NCBI GenBank assembly: GCA_963773625.1
Contig: CAVZCJ010000013.1
Location: 272,380 to 336,379, forward strand
Source of the DNA: DATARH01 sp963773625
GTDB taxonomy: Bacteria; Pseudomonadota; Alphaproteobacteria; ATCC43930; CGMCC-115725
Direction of reading: 5' to 3'
Length of the DNA stretch: 64,000 nt
Part shown: piece by piece, positions 44,834 through 53,300 of the stretch
How the letters are laid out: every line of letters starts with the position of its first letter
How positions within the stretch are numbered: position 1 is the first letter of the stretch
The notes under the pieces: generated by a model
Database searches by the model: none
Told to the model about the DNA's origin: nothing
The model's input: only the letters and a program-made list of their open reading frames with translations
Program-made: the position numbers and the translations under genes

Positions 44834-45934
44834 ATGAACGTCAACGGCCGCGCGATGCGGACGATCTGGCTTGCCGAGGACGGCAGCACGGTTGAAATCA
44901 TCGATCAGCGTTTGCTGCCGCACGAGCTGGTGGTGGCGCGGCTGGCGACGCTCGAAGACGCCGCCACCGCGATCCGCGACATGGCGGTGCGCGGCGCGCC
45001 CCTGATCGGCGCGACGGCGGCGTATGGCGTCGCGCTGGCGACGGCCTCCGATCCTTCCGATGAGGGCATCGGGCGCGCGGTCGACGTGCTCGGGAAGACC
45101 CGGCCGACGGCGGTCAATCTGCACTGGGCGCTGGAGGCGATGCGCCAAGCGCTTCTGCCCCTGCCGCCGCAGCGCCGCCACGAGGCGGCACTGGCGCGTG
45201 CCGCCGAGATCACCGAGGAGGATGTCGCGATCAACCGCGCCATCGGCGAGCATGGATTGCCGCTGATCGCCGCGGCGCAGCGTCGCAAGGGGCGCGGGCG
45301 CGTCGAAATCCTCACCCATTGCAACGCCGGTTGGCTGGCGACGGTCGATTGGGGAACCGCGCTGGCGCCGATCTACCGGGCGCATGACGAGGGCATCCCG
45401 GTGCACGTCTGGGTCGGCGAGACCCGGCCGCGCAACCAGGGCGCCAGCCTCACCGCGTGGGAGCTGCTGCAGCACGGCGTGCCGCATACAGTGGTCGCCG
45501 ACAATGCCGGCGGACATCTGATGCGTCAGGGCCGGGTCGACCTTTGCATCACCGGCACCGACCGCACGACGGCCAATGGCGATGTCGCCAACAAGATCGG
45601 CACCTATTTGAAGGCGCTGGCGGCGCGCGACAACAGCGTGCCGTTCTATGTCGCGCTGCCCTCGCCGACGATCGACTGGAGCCTCGACGACGGCGGCCTT
45701 ATCCCGATCGAGGAGCGCACCGCCCGCGAGGTTACCCATATTGCCGGCTGGACCGAACGGGGCGAGCGGGTCGAGGTGCGGCTGACCCCGGAGGGCAGCC
45801 CGGCGGCGAACCCGGCCTTCGACGTCACCCCGGCGCGGCTGGTCACCGGCCTCATCACCGAGCGCGGCGTGTGCGCTGCTTCCCGGGAGGGCTTGCTCGG
45901 CCTCTTTCCCGAGCGCAAGAAGCAAGCCGCCTAG
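44834..45934 (+). CDS. mtnA: S-methyl-5-thioribose-1-phosphate isomerase
   Basis: Isomerises methylthioribose 1-phosphate to methylthioribulose 1-phosphate. 366 residues of the eIF2B-like fold. Motifs: MAVRGAPLIGATAAYGVALA, ILTHCNAGWLATVDWGTALA with catalytic Cys, WVGETRPRNQGASLTAWEL, and ITGTDRTTANGDVANKIGTY with catalytic Asp. It directly follows mtnP; the next salvage steps (mtnB, mtnC/E, mtnD) are not in the window. It ends 3 bp from the convergent MetE-like gene. Confidence 0.96.
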   Translation: MNVNGRAMRTIWLAEDGSTVEIIDQRLLPHELVVARLATLEDAATAIRDMAVRGAPLIGATAAYGVALATASDPSDEGIGRAVDVLGKTRPTAVNLHWALEAMRQALLPLPPQRRHEAALARAAEITEEDVAINRAIGEHGLPLIAAAQRRKGRGRVEILTHCNAGWLATVDWGTALAPIYRAHDEGIPVHVWVGETRPRNQGASLTAWELLQHGVPHTVVADNAGGHLMRQGRVDLCITGTDRTTANGDVANKIGTYLKALAARDNSVPFYVALPSPTIDWSLDDGGLIPIEERTAREVTHIAGWTERGERVEVRLTPEGSPAANPAFDVTPARLVTGLITERGVCAASREGLLGLFPERKKQAA

Positions 45935-45937
45935 CTG

Positions 45938-47140
45938 TTATTGCGGTGCGCCGCGCTTGGCGTCGGATGCTTCATCGACGCTGGCGAAATAGAGCGAGGG
46001 GTCGGCGGCGCGGATATGCGCCTCCGGTAGCCCCAATTCGCGGCGGACGATGTTGGTGCCTTCGACGAGGCTCACGCATTTGTAATAGGCGATGCGGCGC
46101 GACAGCCCCTCGCGGCCGAAGCCGCAATCGGTGGTGACGACCAGCCGCTCGGGCGGGATGTGCTCGAGCGCCTTGCGGATCAGCGCGGCGACATGCTCGG
46201 GCGGCTCGACCACGGTGTTGCAGTGGTTGACGACCCCGATGCCAATCTTCTTGTCGGTCTTGTACTTGCTGAAGAGGGCGAGGTCCTTGCCGTCGCTGCT
46301 GCAGGCTTCGATCGTCAGCACATCGCAATCGAGCTGGAGCAAATGGGGCAGCGCGCGCTCGTAGCTCGGCACCTCCCAGTAGACGCGCTGCTGGTTGGGG
46401 TTGCCCCAGCAGGTGTGCACCCAGATCTCGGCGTCGACGCCGACGAGCTGGCGGTTGAACGCCTCGGTCTGGAATTCGAGGTCCTTTTCGGTGGTGTCGG
46501 GCCGCGTCGTCATGCCGTGGTGGCGCGGTTCCTCGACCTGGATCACCGGACAACCGGCGGCGGCCAGCTCGCGGAATTCGGCGTTCATGATGTCGCAGAG
46601 GTCGAGCACCAGGGCCTTGTCGTCGCTGTAGTGCTCGTCCCACAGCATGCTGGCGATACCGGGCGCGCAGATCGCGCCGAACTTGACCGGCTTGTCGGTC
46701 AGGCGCTGGGCGATCTGCCAGATGGCGCTGTATTCGAGCGGGCCGCGGGAGAGCTTGTCGGCGACGATCGCCGGCTGATAGGCCTCCTGAACCTCCCACA
46801 ATATGTGGCCGGGCTTGAGACCGTGGCGGCCCATCCAGCCGCGCGAGGTCGAGCGGTGGCCCTTGATGCCGCCCAAGCGCTCGATCGGGTAGAAGAACCA
46901 CGACTTGCCGCCGACATTGAGGTCGAAGCGGCTGTCGCCGTCGGTGACGATGTCGAGCCCGGCCGCTTCCTGGGCGTTGATCACCGCCGCGACCGCGTCG
47001 AGATATTGCTCGCGGAACATCGAGTCGCCCATCGCCGCCTTGAACGAGCGGCCGTTTAGGTTCTGGTCGTACCACAGCGGCCGCGGATAGGAGCCGGTGA
47101 TCGCGGTCGGCATGACCATGTCGCGCGTGGTTTTCAGCAT
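45938..47140 (-). CDS. MetE C-terminal-domain protein (cobalamin-independent methionine synthase family, core only)
   Basis: 400 residues from ATG 47140 with GAGGGAGATCGCCG upstream. Only the catalytic barrel of MetE is present; the long N-terminal half is absent. Zinc ligands are visible: His and Cys in VHTCWGNPNQQ, Glu in TIEACSSDGKDL, Cys in VTTDCGFGREGL, plus TGSYPRPLWY and PGIASMLWDEHY. Such short MetE homologues transfer methyl groups from various donors, not always folate. Its position beside mtnP-mtnA hints at methionine or methylthio metabolism, but it is convergent with them. Substrate uncertain. Confidence 0.85.
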   Translation of the reverse strand: MLKTTRDMVMPTAITGSYPRPLWYDQNLNGRSFKAAMGDSMFREQYLDAVAAVINAQEAAGLDIVTDGDSRFDLNVGGKSWFFYPIERLGGIKGHRSTSRGWMGRHGLKPGHILWEVQEAYQPAIVADKLSRGPLEYSAIWQIAQRLTDKPVKFGAICAPGIASMLWDEHYSDDKALVLDLCDIMNAEFRELAAAGCPVIQVEEPRHHGMTTRPDTTEKDLEFQTEAFNRQLVGVDAEIWVHTCWGNPNQQRVYWEVPSYERALPHLLQLDCDVLTIEACSSDGKDLALFSKYKTDKKIGIGVVNHCNTVVEPPEHVAALIRKALEHIPPERLVVTTDCGFGREGLSRRIAYYKCVSLVEGTNIVRRELGLPEAHIRAADPSLYFASVDEASDAKRGAPQ

Positions 47141-47193
47141 CGGCGATCTCCCTCGGGGCGGTGCCACGGTGCCCCATGTTATCCGGTGCTTTT

Positions 47194-47273
47194 AACAGGA
47201 GGTCTACCTCCTGTTCTCCTCCTGTTACGAGGATACGGCCGCCTCCTGTTATCGCGTCGCGCCGCCTCCTGTT
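47194..47273. repeat. Array of CCTCCTGTT motifs with one inverted copy
   Basis: CCTCCTGTT occurs at 47207-47215, 47218-47226, 47242-47250 and 47265-47273, the last three spaced 23-24 bp. AACAGGAGG at 47194-47202 pairs with the first copy as a 9-bp hairpin around TCTA. Read on the minus strand, upstream of the MetE-like gene, the motif is AACAGGAGG, which contains a consensus ribosome-binding core. The flanking bases (a..cg, cgccg) are partly repeated too. Purpose unknown. Confidence 0.75.
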
Positions 47274-47354
47274 GTCGCCGGGTCCGAGGCAGTCTTTCGC
47301 GGGGTCGGCAGGTTGGCCGTTGTTAGCACGCGATTTTGGGAATTTTCGGGTCGT
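47249..47354. repeat. Long direct repeat, copy A (~105 bp)
   Basis: This stretch, from TTATCGCGTC to TTTTCGGGTCG, recurs at 48576-48680 with roughly 85-90% identity by eye, including the unbroken 20 bases GTCGCCGGGTCCGAGGCAGT and later TTGGCCGTTGTTAGCACG. A and B lie in the same orientation and bracket the YkoF-like and methyltransferase genes. No coding function can be supported. Confidence 0.8.
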
Positions 47355-47447
47355 CGAACCCAGAGAGCGCCTCTCGGACTCGGCCGCCGGCGCGCCGCTT
47401 GATTTGCATCAAGGCGCCGCACGCCGAGGCGTTTCATTTTGCCGCTC

Positions 47448-47483
47448 GGGCGGGACTGCGCGGATCAGCTGATCGTCCCGCCC
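47448..47483. other. Strong hairpin in the leader of the YkoF-like gene
   Basis: GGGCGGGAC (47448-47456) and GTCCCGCCC (47475-47483) form a perfect 9-bp stem enclosing TGCGCG and the 12-bp palindrome GATCAGCTGATC (47463-47474). It lies about 100 bp before the YkoF-like start codon. No T tract follows, so it is not an obvious terminator. I looked for a TPP-riboswitch core (CTGAGA) nearby and did not find one. The rest of 47355-47580 has a smaller hairpin, CTTGAT-TTGC-ATCAAG, and no gene. Confidence 0.5.
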
Positions 47484-47580
47484 GCGTCGACCGGGTGCTC
47501 ATGTCGCCGACTCAGGCCTGACGCGGCGCCCCGGGCGCTCTCCTCCCGACGCAACCAGCCCGCTCAAGAGGGAGCATCAT

Positions 47581-47829
47581 ATGATTTCCAGCGCACAGGT
47601 CAGTATGTACCCATTGCGGCAGGAGCGTGTCGGTCCGGCCATCGAGACGGTGCGCGCGGCCTTTGCGGCGCGTGGGCTGAAACCCGAAATTGGTCCGATG
47701 AGCACGCGCGTCGTCGGCGAGGGTGACCTGATCTTCGCCGCCTTGGCGGAGGCATTCGCAAAGGCGGCGGATATGGGGGAGGTGGTGATGACGGTCACCG
47801 TGTCGAATGCCTGTCCGATCGCCAACTGA
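47581..47829 (+). CDS. YkoF-like thiamine/HMP-binding domain protein
   Basis: 82 residues behind GAGGGAGCATCAT. MISSAQVSMYPLRQERVGPAIETVRAAFAARGLKPEIGPMSTRVVGEGD has the ferredoxin-like repeat seen in YkoF and MTH1187-type thiamine-binding proteins, of which this is a single-domain version. It may bind thiamine or hydroxymethylpyrimidine, but no thiamine gene or riboswitch is nearby, so the ligand is uncertain. It sits in the segment bracketed by the 105-bp direct repeat. Confidence 0.7.
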   Translation: MISSAQVSMYPLRQERVGPAIETVRAAFAARGLKPEIGPMSTRVVGEGDLIFAALAEAFAKAADMGEVVMTVTVSNACPIAN

Positions 47830-47845
47830 CACGGCCGCGAGCGTT

Positions 47846-48563
47846 ATGTCTCCCAGCCTCAAGGCAATGCAACATGCCGGCGAGTTTGGCCCCGAGGTCT
47901 ATGCGGGCTGGCGCGCGAGCTCGCTTGGAGCAATCACCGAAGGTCTTGAGAGGCGGCTCATCCTGCGCCTGGCCGGCGAATTGAAGGGCCAGGCCGTGCT
48001 CGATGTCGGCTGCGGCGACGGCACGCTGGCCTTGGCGTGCTGGCGGAATGGCGCATCGCCGGTTGTCGGCAGTGACGTTGACCCGCGCATGATCGCGCGT
48101 GCCACCGACCGCGCCGCCGCGCGCGAGGCGAGGATCGGCTACGCCGTCGCTCGAGCCGAAAATCTGCCGTTCAGGGACCGAAGTTTCGATCTGGTCACCG
48201 CGATCACGGTGCTCGCCTTCGTGCCCGAACCGGTCGCGGCCCTCCGGGAAATCGCGCGTGTCCTCAAGCCCGGCGGCCGCCTCGTCATGGGCGATCTCGG
48301 CAAATGGAACCTTTGGGCCGCATCCAGGCGCCTGCGTGGCTGGTTTGGCGCGAAGATGTGGGATGCGGCGAAGTTCAGATCGGCAAGCGAATTGCGCGAT
48401 TTTGGCGGAGGTCGCACAGCTACGCGTCGAGCATGTTTCCGGCGCGATCTATTATCCGCGCTCTCGCTTCATCGCGAGGCTGATGGCGCCGATCGATCCC
48501 GTCCTCGGGGAGCTGACCACGTTCGGCGCTGCGTTTATAGCCATCAAGGCCACCAAGGCTTAA
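47846..48563 (+). CDS. Class I SAM-dependent methyltransferase, frameshifted
   Basis: About 238 residues after repair. Motif I AVLDVGCGDGTLALACW, then VVGSDVDPRMIARATDRA, AENLPFRDRSFDLVTAITVLAFVPEP and LKPGGRLVMGDLGKWNLWA, a Methyltransf_11-type enzyme. One extra T near 48402 (GAT-T-TTG) breaks the frame; it resumes as AEVAQLRVEHVSGAIYYPRSRFIARLMAPIDP to TAA 48563. Substrate unknown. It begins 16 bp after the YkoF-like gene, so the two are probably co-transcribed. Confidence 0.82.
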
Positions 48564-48575
48564 TCGCGTTAACAT

Positions 48576-48680
48576 TTATCGCGTCACGCCTTCCTGTGGT
48601 CGCCGGGTCCGAGGCAGTCTTTCGCGGGGCCGGCAGGTTGGCCGTTGTTAGCACGTGATTTTGGCGATTTTCCGGTCGCT
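48576..48680. repeat. Long direct repeat, copy B (~105 bp)
   Basis: Second copy of the element at 47249-47354, with a 3-base gap near its left end and scattered substitutions. It fills the convergent gap between the methyltransferase and the TIR-WD40 gene. The 1.2-kb segment between A and B carries two genes and no transposase. Confidence 0.8.
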
Positions 48681-48696
48681 TAAGCGGCGACGCGGC

Positions 48697-51600
48697 CTAG
48701 TCCGACTTGCCCGGCCGCCAATCCATCGCCGCGTAAGCGGCGCGGACGGCGACAGCGGCGGGTAGGGCGCGGGCGTCGGACCCCCGGCGCCCGGCGGCAA
48801 TCTGCAGTTCTTCATTGTTCCCGGCTTCCTCGAACAGCCGGGCTTCGACCGCGTGGTGGAAGAGAGCGCGTTCGAGGTCCCGGGGAACGCCGTCGCCGAG
48901 TTCGTAGAGTTCGGCAAGCCGCCGGTGGGCATACGGGTTGCCGGCGGAAGCCGCGGCGCGAAGCTGGTCGATGGGCATCGCGGCAATATCTGCCGGCGGT
49001 GCTTGTTTCGGCCGTGGAGCGGATGATCTTTCCACCCCTTGCACAAACACGGCGGCACGCTCGGCGTCGGTTAACCTGCGCACCGCACTGATCACGGCAT
49101 AGGTCACCGTATCGTCGGTTAGCAGTGGCCAGGCGTTCCACACTCGGGCGGTCTTGTCCCAGGAGGCAGTAAGAATCCGGCTGCCGTCTGGGCTCCATGC
49201 CGCGACGGTGACACCGTCAGTATGACCCTGCAACAGCGCGAGTTGCGCGCCGCTTTCGGCGTCCCAAATCCGCGCGGACTTTTCTACCGAGGCGGTGACG
49301 ATGCGGTTGCCATCCGGGCTCCACGTGGCGCTCGATACGGTCTCGTTATGGGCCCGCAGCAGCATAAGCTGCACCCCGCTCTTGGTATCCCACACGTGCG
49401 CCCCATGCAAAGTAGTGACAATGCGGTTCCCGTCCGGACTCCACGCAGGACTGAAACCCTGGAGCAATGCAAGCTGGGCCCCACTCGCGGCATCCCACAC
49501 CCGCGTGCTACCGCCTAGCTGCGAGGCGGTCGCGATGCGGCTGCCGTCCGGGCTCCACGCGCTCTCCGTCAAACCGACGCGACCCTGGAGCAGAGCGAGC
49601 TGCGCGCCGCTCTTGGCGTCCCACACCCGCGCGCTACCGTCTGGCGAGCCGGTGACGATCCGGCTGCCTTCCGGGCTCCACGCCGCGCTCATGACCATAT
49701 CGGTGTGGCCTTGCAGCAATGCGAGTTGAGCACCGCTTTGTGCATCCCATACCCGCGCGGTCTTGTCGCGCGAGGCGGTGACGATCCGGCTGCCGTCCGG
49801 GCTCCACGCCGCGCTCATGACCGCATCGGTGTGGCCCTGCAGCAAGACCAGCTGCGTGCCGTTTCGGGCATCCCACACGCGCGCGGTGCCATCGTCCGAG
49901 GCGGTAACAATTCGGCTGCCATCCGGGCTCCACGCGGCGCTCACCACTCTGTCGTCGCCCCGCAACAAGACAAGCTGCGCTCCGCTTCGGGCATCCCACA
50001 CCCGCGCCGTCTTGTCGCTTGAGGCGGTGAGGATGCAATTCCCGTCCGGGGCCCACGCCGCGGTCCAAATTCGGTCGGAATGGCCCTGCAATAGCGCCAG
50101 CTGCGCGCGGTCCTGTGCGTCCCATATCCGTGCCGTCTTATCGCTCGACGCGGTGACGATGTGGTTTCCATCCGGGCTCCATGCCGGCCGCAAGACCAGA
50201 TCGGTGTGACCCGGCAACACCTTGAGCTGCGTTCCCGTCCGGGCATCCCACACCCGCATGGGTTCGTCCGTTGAGGCGGTGACGATGCGGCCGCCGTCGG
50301 GGCTCCACGCCGCGATGTAGCCATGCAGCGAAGTGAGCTTCGCCCCGCTTTGGGCGTCCCACACCTGGGTGATGTCGTCGAGAGAAGAGGTGACGATGCG
50401 GCGTCCGTCCGGGCTCCATGCCGCGGTCACTATCCGATTGAGATGGCCGCGCAACAGCGCCAGTTGCTCCCCGCTCCCAGCGTCCCACACCCGCGCAGTG
50501 GAGTCCCGCGAACCGGTGACGATGCGAGTGCCGTCCGGACTCCACGTGGCGCTCGATACCCATTCTGTATGGCCTTGCAGTAGAGCAAGTTGTGCGCCGC
50601 TCTTCGCATTCCAAACCCGCGCGGTCGCATCGGCCGACGCGGTAACAATACGCGCCCCGTCGGGGCTCCAAGCGGCTCTGTTGACGGCATCGGTGTGGCC
50701 TTGCAGCAGCTGCGAGCTGCGTCCCGCTCTGCAGAGTCCCACACCCGCGCGGTCTTGTCGCGCGAGGCGGTGACGATGCGGGCACCGTCCGGGCTCCATT
50801 CCGCGCTCGTGACCGCGTCGGTGTGGCCCTGCAATAAGATAAACTGCGCCCCGTTTCGGGCATCCCAGATGCGTGCGGTGCCATCGTCCGAGGCGGTAAC
50901 GATGCGGCTGCCGTCCGGGCTCCATGCGGCGGTGCCCACGGCATCGGTGTGGCCCTGCAATAAGACGAGCTGCGCGCCGTTGCGGGCATCCCAGATGCGT
51001 GCGGTGCCATCGTCCGAAGCGGTAACGATGCGGCTGCCGTCCGGGCTCCATGTGGCGGTGTTCACGGCATCGGCGTGGCCCTCAAGGATCGCCAAGGCAC
51101 TGTCGGTGGCGCGGGCGTCGGTCAACGGACCGAGCGCTGGAAGCCAGAGCGGCCGGGTTTGATGGCGCATGTCGGGAGGCAGGGCGGCGAGGGCGATCAG
51201 CGCCGACAATTGCGGGTTTCCGGCGAGCGCGGCGTCAGCCTTCTCGGTTAGAAATTGCGACTGGCTGAGCAGCGCCCGGTCGCGCTGCTCCACGGCAATC
51301 TTTTCCTGAGCCACCGCTATTCCACGCTGCCAATAGGCGAAGCCGGCTAAAAGGAGCGCCAACAGCAATCCAGCGGCGAGCCCGCCGGTCAAAACATTAC
51401 GCCGCCGCGTCGCCGCGCGTCGGCTCACGGCGATGAAGGCCTGGACATCTTCTGTGGGCATCGGAGCGCCGCGCGGACGGGAGGCGATCCAGCGCTCGGC
51501 CTCTTCCAGCGTTGGCGAGCGCAGCAAGAGCCCGCGCGGGCCAGGGCGGCCCGCCGCCGCCCAGCGCCGCGCCTGCTCGCCGAATTCGGTATGGCTGCGC

Positions 51601-52043
51601 ACCCAGTCGATGTCGGTTTCGAGCGCCTCGCAGAGTTGCGCCAGGCTGTCGTCGAAAAGCTCGTCACGGTCGAAGAAGATGAAATTGAGCCGCGACAGCT
51701 CTTCTGGGATGGCCGCGTCGTACGCACGGCGGTGGACCACCGGCGCGAGCCGCTTGTTGAGCGAGGCGGCAAAGCGCACCTCGCGTTGGCAAACCTCGGA
51801 GGCGACGGCGTCTGGACTGACGACGAAGACGATCGTATCCGCCTCGGCGATCAGGTTTTCGATGCGCCGCCACCAGTCCTCAAAGGCGTAGATGTCGCTG
51901 CGGTCGATCAGCGTCGCAAAGCCGTGCGCGGCGAGGCCGCCGTCAAGCCGGTCGGCAAACTCCCGGTCGGCGCGCGAATAGGAGATGAAGATCTTGGCTT
52001 TGGGCTGGCCGTCGCCAGCCGGCTCGGCGTCCGTGGCGCTCAT
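48697..52043 (-). CDS. TIR - transmembrane - 16x WD40 - Sel1-like protein, frameshifted
   Basis: About 1,115 codons. Residues 15-130: bacterial TIR domain (KAKIFISYSRADREFADRLD, FVVSPDAVASEVCQREVRF) with Glu88 at the position of the NADase glutamate. About 217-237: one TM helix (VLTGGLAAGLLLALLLAGFAYW), then a short coiled coil. From about 318: 16 WD40 repeats of about 42 residues (GHTDAV..AAWSPDGSRIVTAS.DKTARVWDA), three of them degenerate. The C-terminal tail has a Sel1-like repeat (AGNPYAHRRLAELYELGDGVPRDLERALFHHA). Two +1 shifts (50735, 50710) interrupt blade 3. Likely a membrane-anchored sensor whose propeller detects a protein partner and whose TIR domain signals or depletes NAD+. Function inferred. 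Confidence 0.85.
49128..51092 (-). repeat. Sixteen near-identical ~126-bp WD40-coding repeats
   Basis: Tandem DNA repeats encoding the WD40 blades. Blades 1, 2, 10 and 11 are almost the same even in third codon positions (e.g. GGCTGCCGTCCGGGCTCCA on the plus strand recurs throughout), which indicates recent internal duplication or gene conversion. Blades 7, 13 and 14 are shortened and lack the GH dipeptide. Confidence 0.85.
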
Positions 52044-52311
52044 CGGCGTTAGCCAGAGCGGCCAGCGAAATAGCGGCGCGATGTCGTCATTGTCGGTAGT
52101 TCGGCGCCTGGGCGGCTCGGGGCAGCATTCGGGTGCGGAATAAGCACGATGTCCTCGCCGTCCGCAACCGTTGCGAGAAACATTTAGATCGCACGGTTGA
52201 GGCGTCTGCCGCTTGCGCCATTCCCGCTATCGTACCAGTTGATCATCCTTATAATCGCGCGCGCCGGCGCCGCGCCGCGCGGATGCCGCTTCCACGATGG
52301 AGAACAAGCAC

Positions 52312-53019
52312 ATGGCGATCGCCGACATACGTCCTGCCCTGCTACCGACCTCGCTCGAAACCGAGAGCCACGGCGGGTTCACCTACCATCTCGACGGCGA
52401 GCTGGTGCCCGTGCTCACCGTGGACCTCGAAGCCGGGCAGCAAATCTATTTCGAGCATCACATCCTGCTGTGGAAGCACACCCAGGTGCAGATCGGCCTG
52501 ATGCCGATGAAGGGCGCGCTGAAGCGCATGATGGCCGGCATGCAGGTCTTCGTCACCTCGGCAAGCGGCCCCGGACAGATCGCCTTCAGCCGCGACGGCG
52601 CCGGCCACATCTTCGCGCTGCATCTGGCGCCCGGTCAGGTCGTGGAGGTGCGTGAGCACCAATTCCTCGCCGCGACGCAGGGCATCGAATACACATTTCA
52701 GCGGGTGCGCGGCGCGGCGAACATGCTGTTCGGCGGCAGCGGTTTCTTCATCGATCGCTTTCACGCCGGCAGCGGCGAGGGAATCCTCTGGCTGCACGGC
52801 TACGGCAATGTGTTCGAGAAGACCCTGGCGCCCGGCGAGTCGATCGATATCGAGCCGGGCGGCTGGCTCTACAAGGACCCGTCGGTGACGATGACGACCA
52901 ATTTGCAGAGCCTCTCGACCGGGTTTTTCGGCAGCATGTCGATCGTCTGCAACCGGATGACCGGCCCCGGCCGCGTCGGCATCCAATCGATGTACCTGCA
53001 CATGCCGACGGGTGATTAG
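52312..53019 (+). CDS. AIM24 family protein
   Basis: About 235 residues from ATG 52312, which has GGAG 9 bp upstream; the in-frame ATG at 52297 lacks a ribosome site. Double-stranded beta-helix typical of AIM24/TIGR00266: GGFTYHLDGELVPVLTVDLEAG, GALKRMMAGMQVFVTSASGPGQIAFSRDGAGHIFALHL, FFIDRFHAGSGEGILWLHGYGNVFEKTLAPGESIDIEPGGWLYKD. Yeast Aim24 affects mitochondrial inner-membrane organisation; bacterial roles are unknown. It is divergent from the TIR-WD40 gene; the 268-bp gap 52044-52311 holds nothing else I can identify. Confidence 0.88.
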   Translation: MAIADIRPALLPTSLETESHGGFTYHLDGELVPVLTVDLEAGQQIYFEHHILLWKHTQVQIGLMPMKGALKRMMAGMQVFVTSASGPGQIAFSRDGAGHIFALHLAPGQVVEVREHQFLAATQGIEYTFQRVRGAANMLFGGSGFFIDRFHAGSGEGILWLHGYGNVFEKTLAPGESIDIEPGGWLYKDPSVTMTTNLQSLSTGFFGSMSIVCNRMTGPGRVGIQSMYLHMPTGD

Positions 53020-53034
53020 GCCGCGATCAATCGC

Positions 53035-53298
53035 CTAGCGAGAAACGCAGCCGACGGCGGGGCAATTCTCCCAGAAGCCTTTGCCGTCGGCGATGCACGC
53101 GATGACCAACTCGCCCCGATAGCGCATGCCCTTGCACAGCTTGTCAGCGCGGCATTCCGCCTCGTTCTTGTGTCGGCCGCATGGGTCGCCGGGCGGGGAG
53201 GGACACCAGTCGTTTGGCGAGATGCCGCACGGGTTGGGCTGCGCCGCGACGGGCGAAGCGCAGAGGAGAAGGCCCAGTAAAGCCCCGGCGCGCAACAT
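53035..53298 (-). CDS. Small secreted cysteine-rich protein
   Basis: 87 residues from ATG 53298. Signal peptide MLRAGALLGLLLCASPVAA, then a compact domain with eight cysteines (PNPCGISPNDWC, DPCGRHKNEAEC, KLCKG, IACIADG, ENCPAVGC), probably four disulphides in the periplasm or outside. No family recognised. It begins 2 bp after the alcohol dehydrogenase stop and may be translated from the same message. A longer frame upstream overlaps that gene and is not real. Confidence 0.65.
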   Translation of the reverse strand: MLRAGALLGLLLCASPVAAQPNPCGISPNDWCPSPPGDPCGRHKNEAECRADKLCKGMRYRGELVIACIADGKGFWENCPAVGCVSR

Positions 53299-53300
53299 CC

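Noticed and set aside
47161..47437. Small ORFs on both strands across direct repeat copy A
   Set aside because: Their similarity between copies A and B is explained by the DNA repeat itself; no ribosome site or known family.
47355..47580. TPP riboswitch ahead of the YkoF-like gene
   Set aside because: The diagnostic CTGAGA and downstream pyrophosphate-sensing elements are not present.
49128..51092. CRISPR-like array
   Set aside because: The regular repeats are about 126 bp, coding, and lack short spacers; they encode WD40 blades.
49110..51100. Several long open frames on the plus strand opposite the WD40 repeats
   Set aside because: They are repeat-derived shadows of the WD40 coding strand with the same 126-bp period and no independent start or ribosome site.
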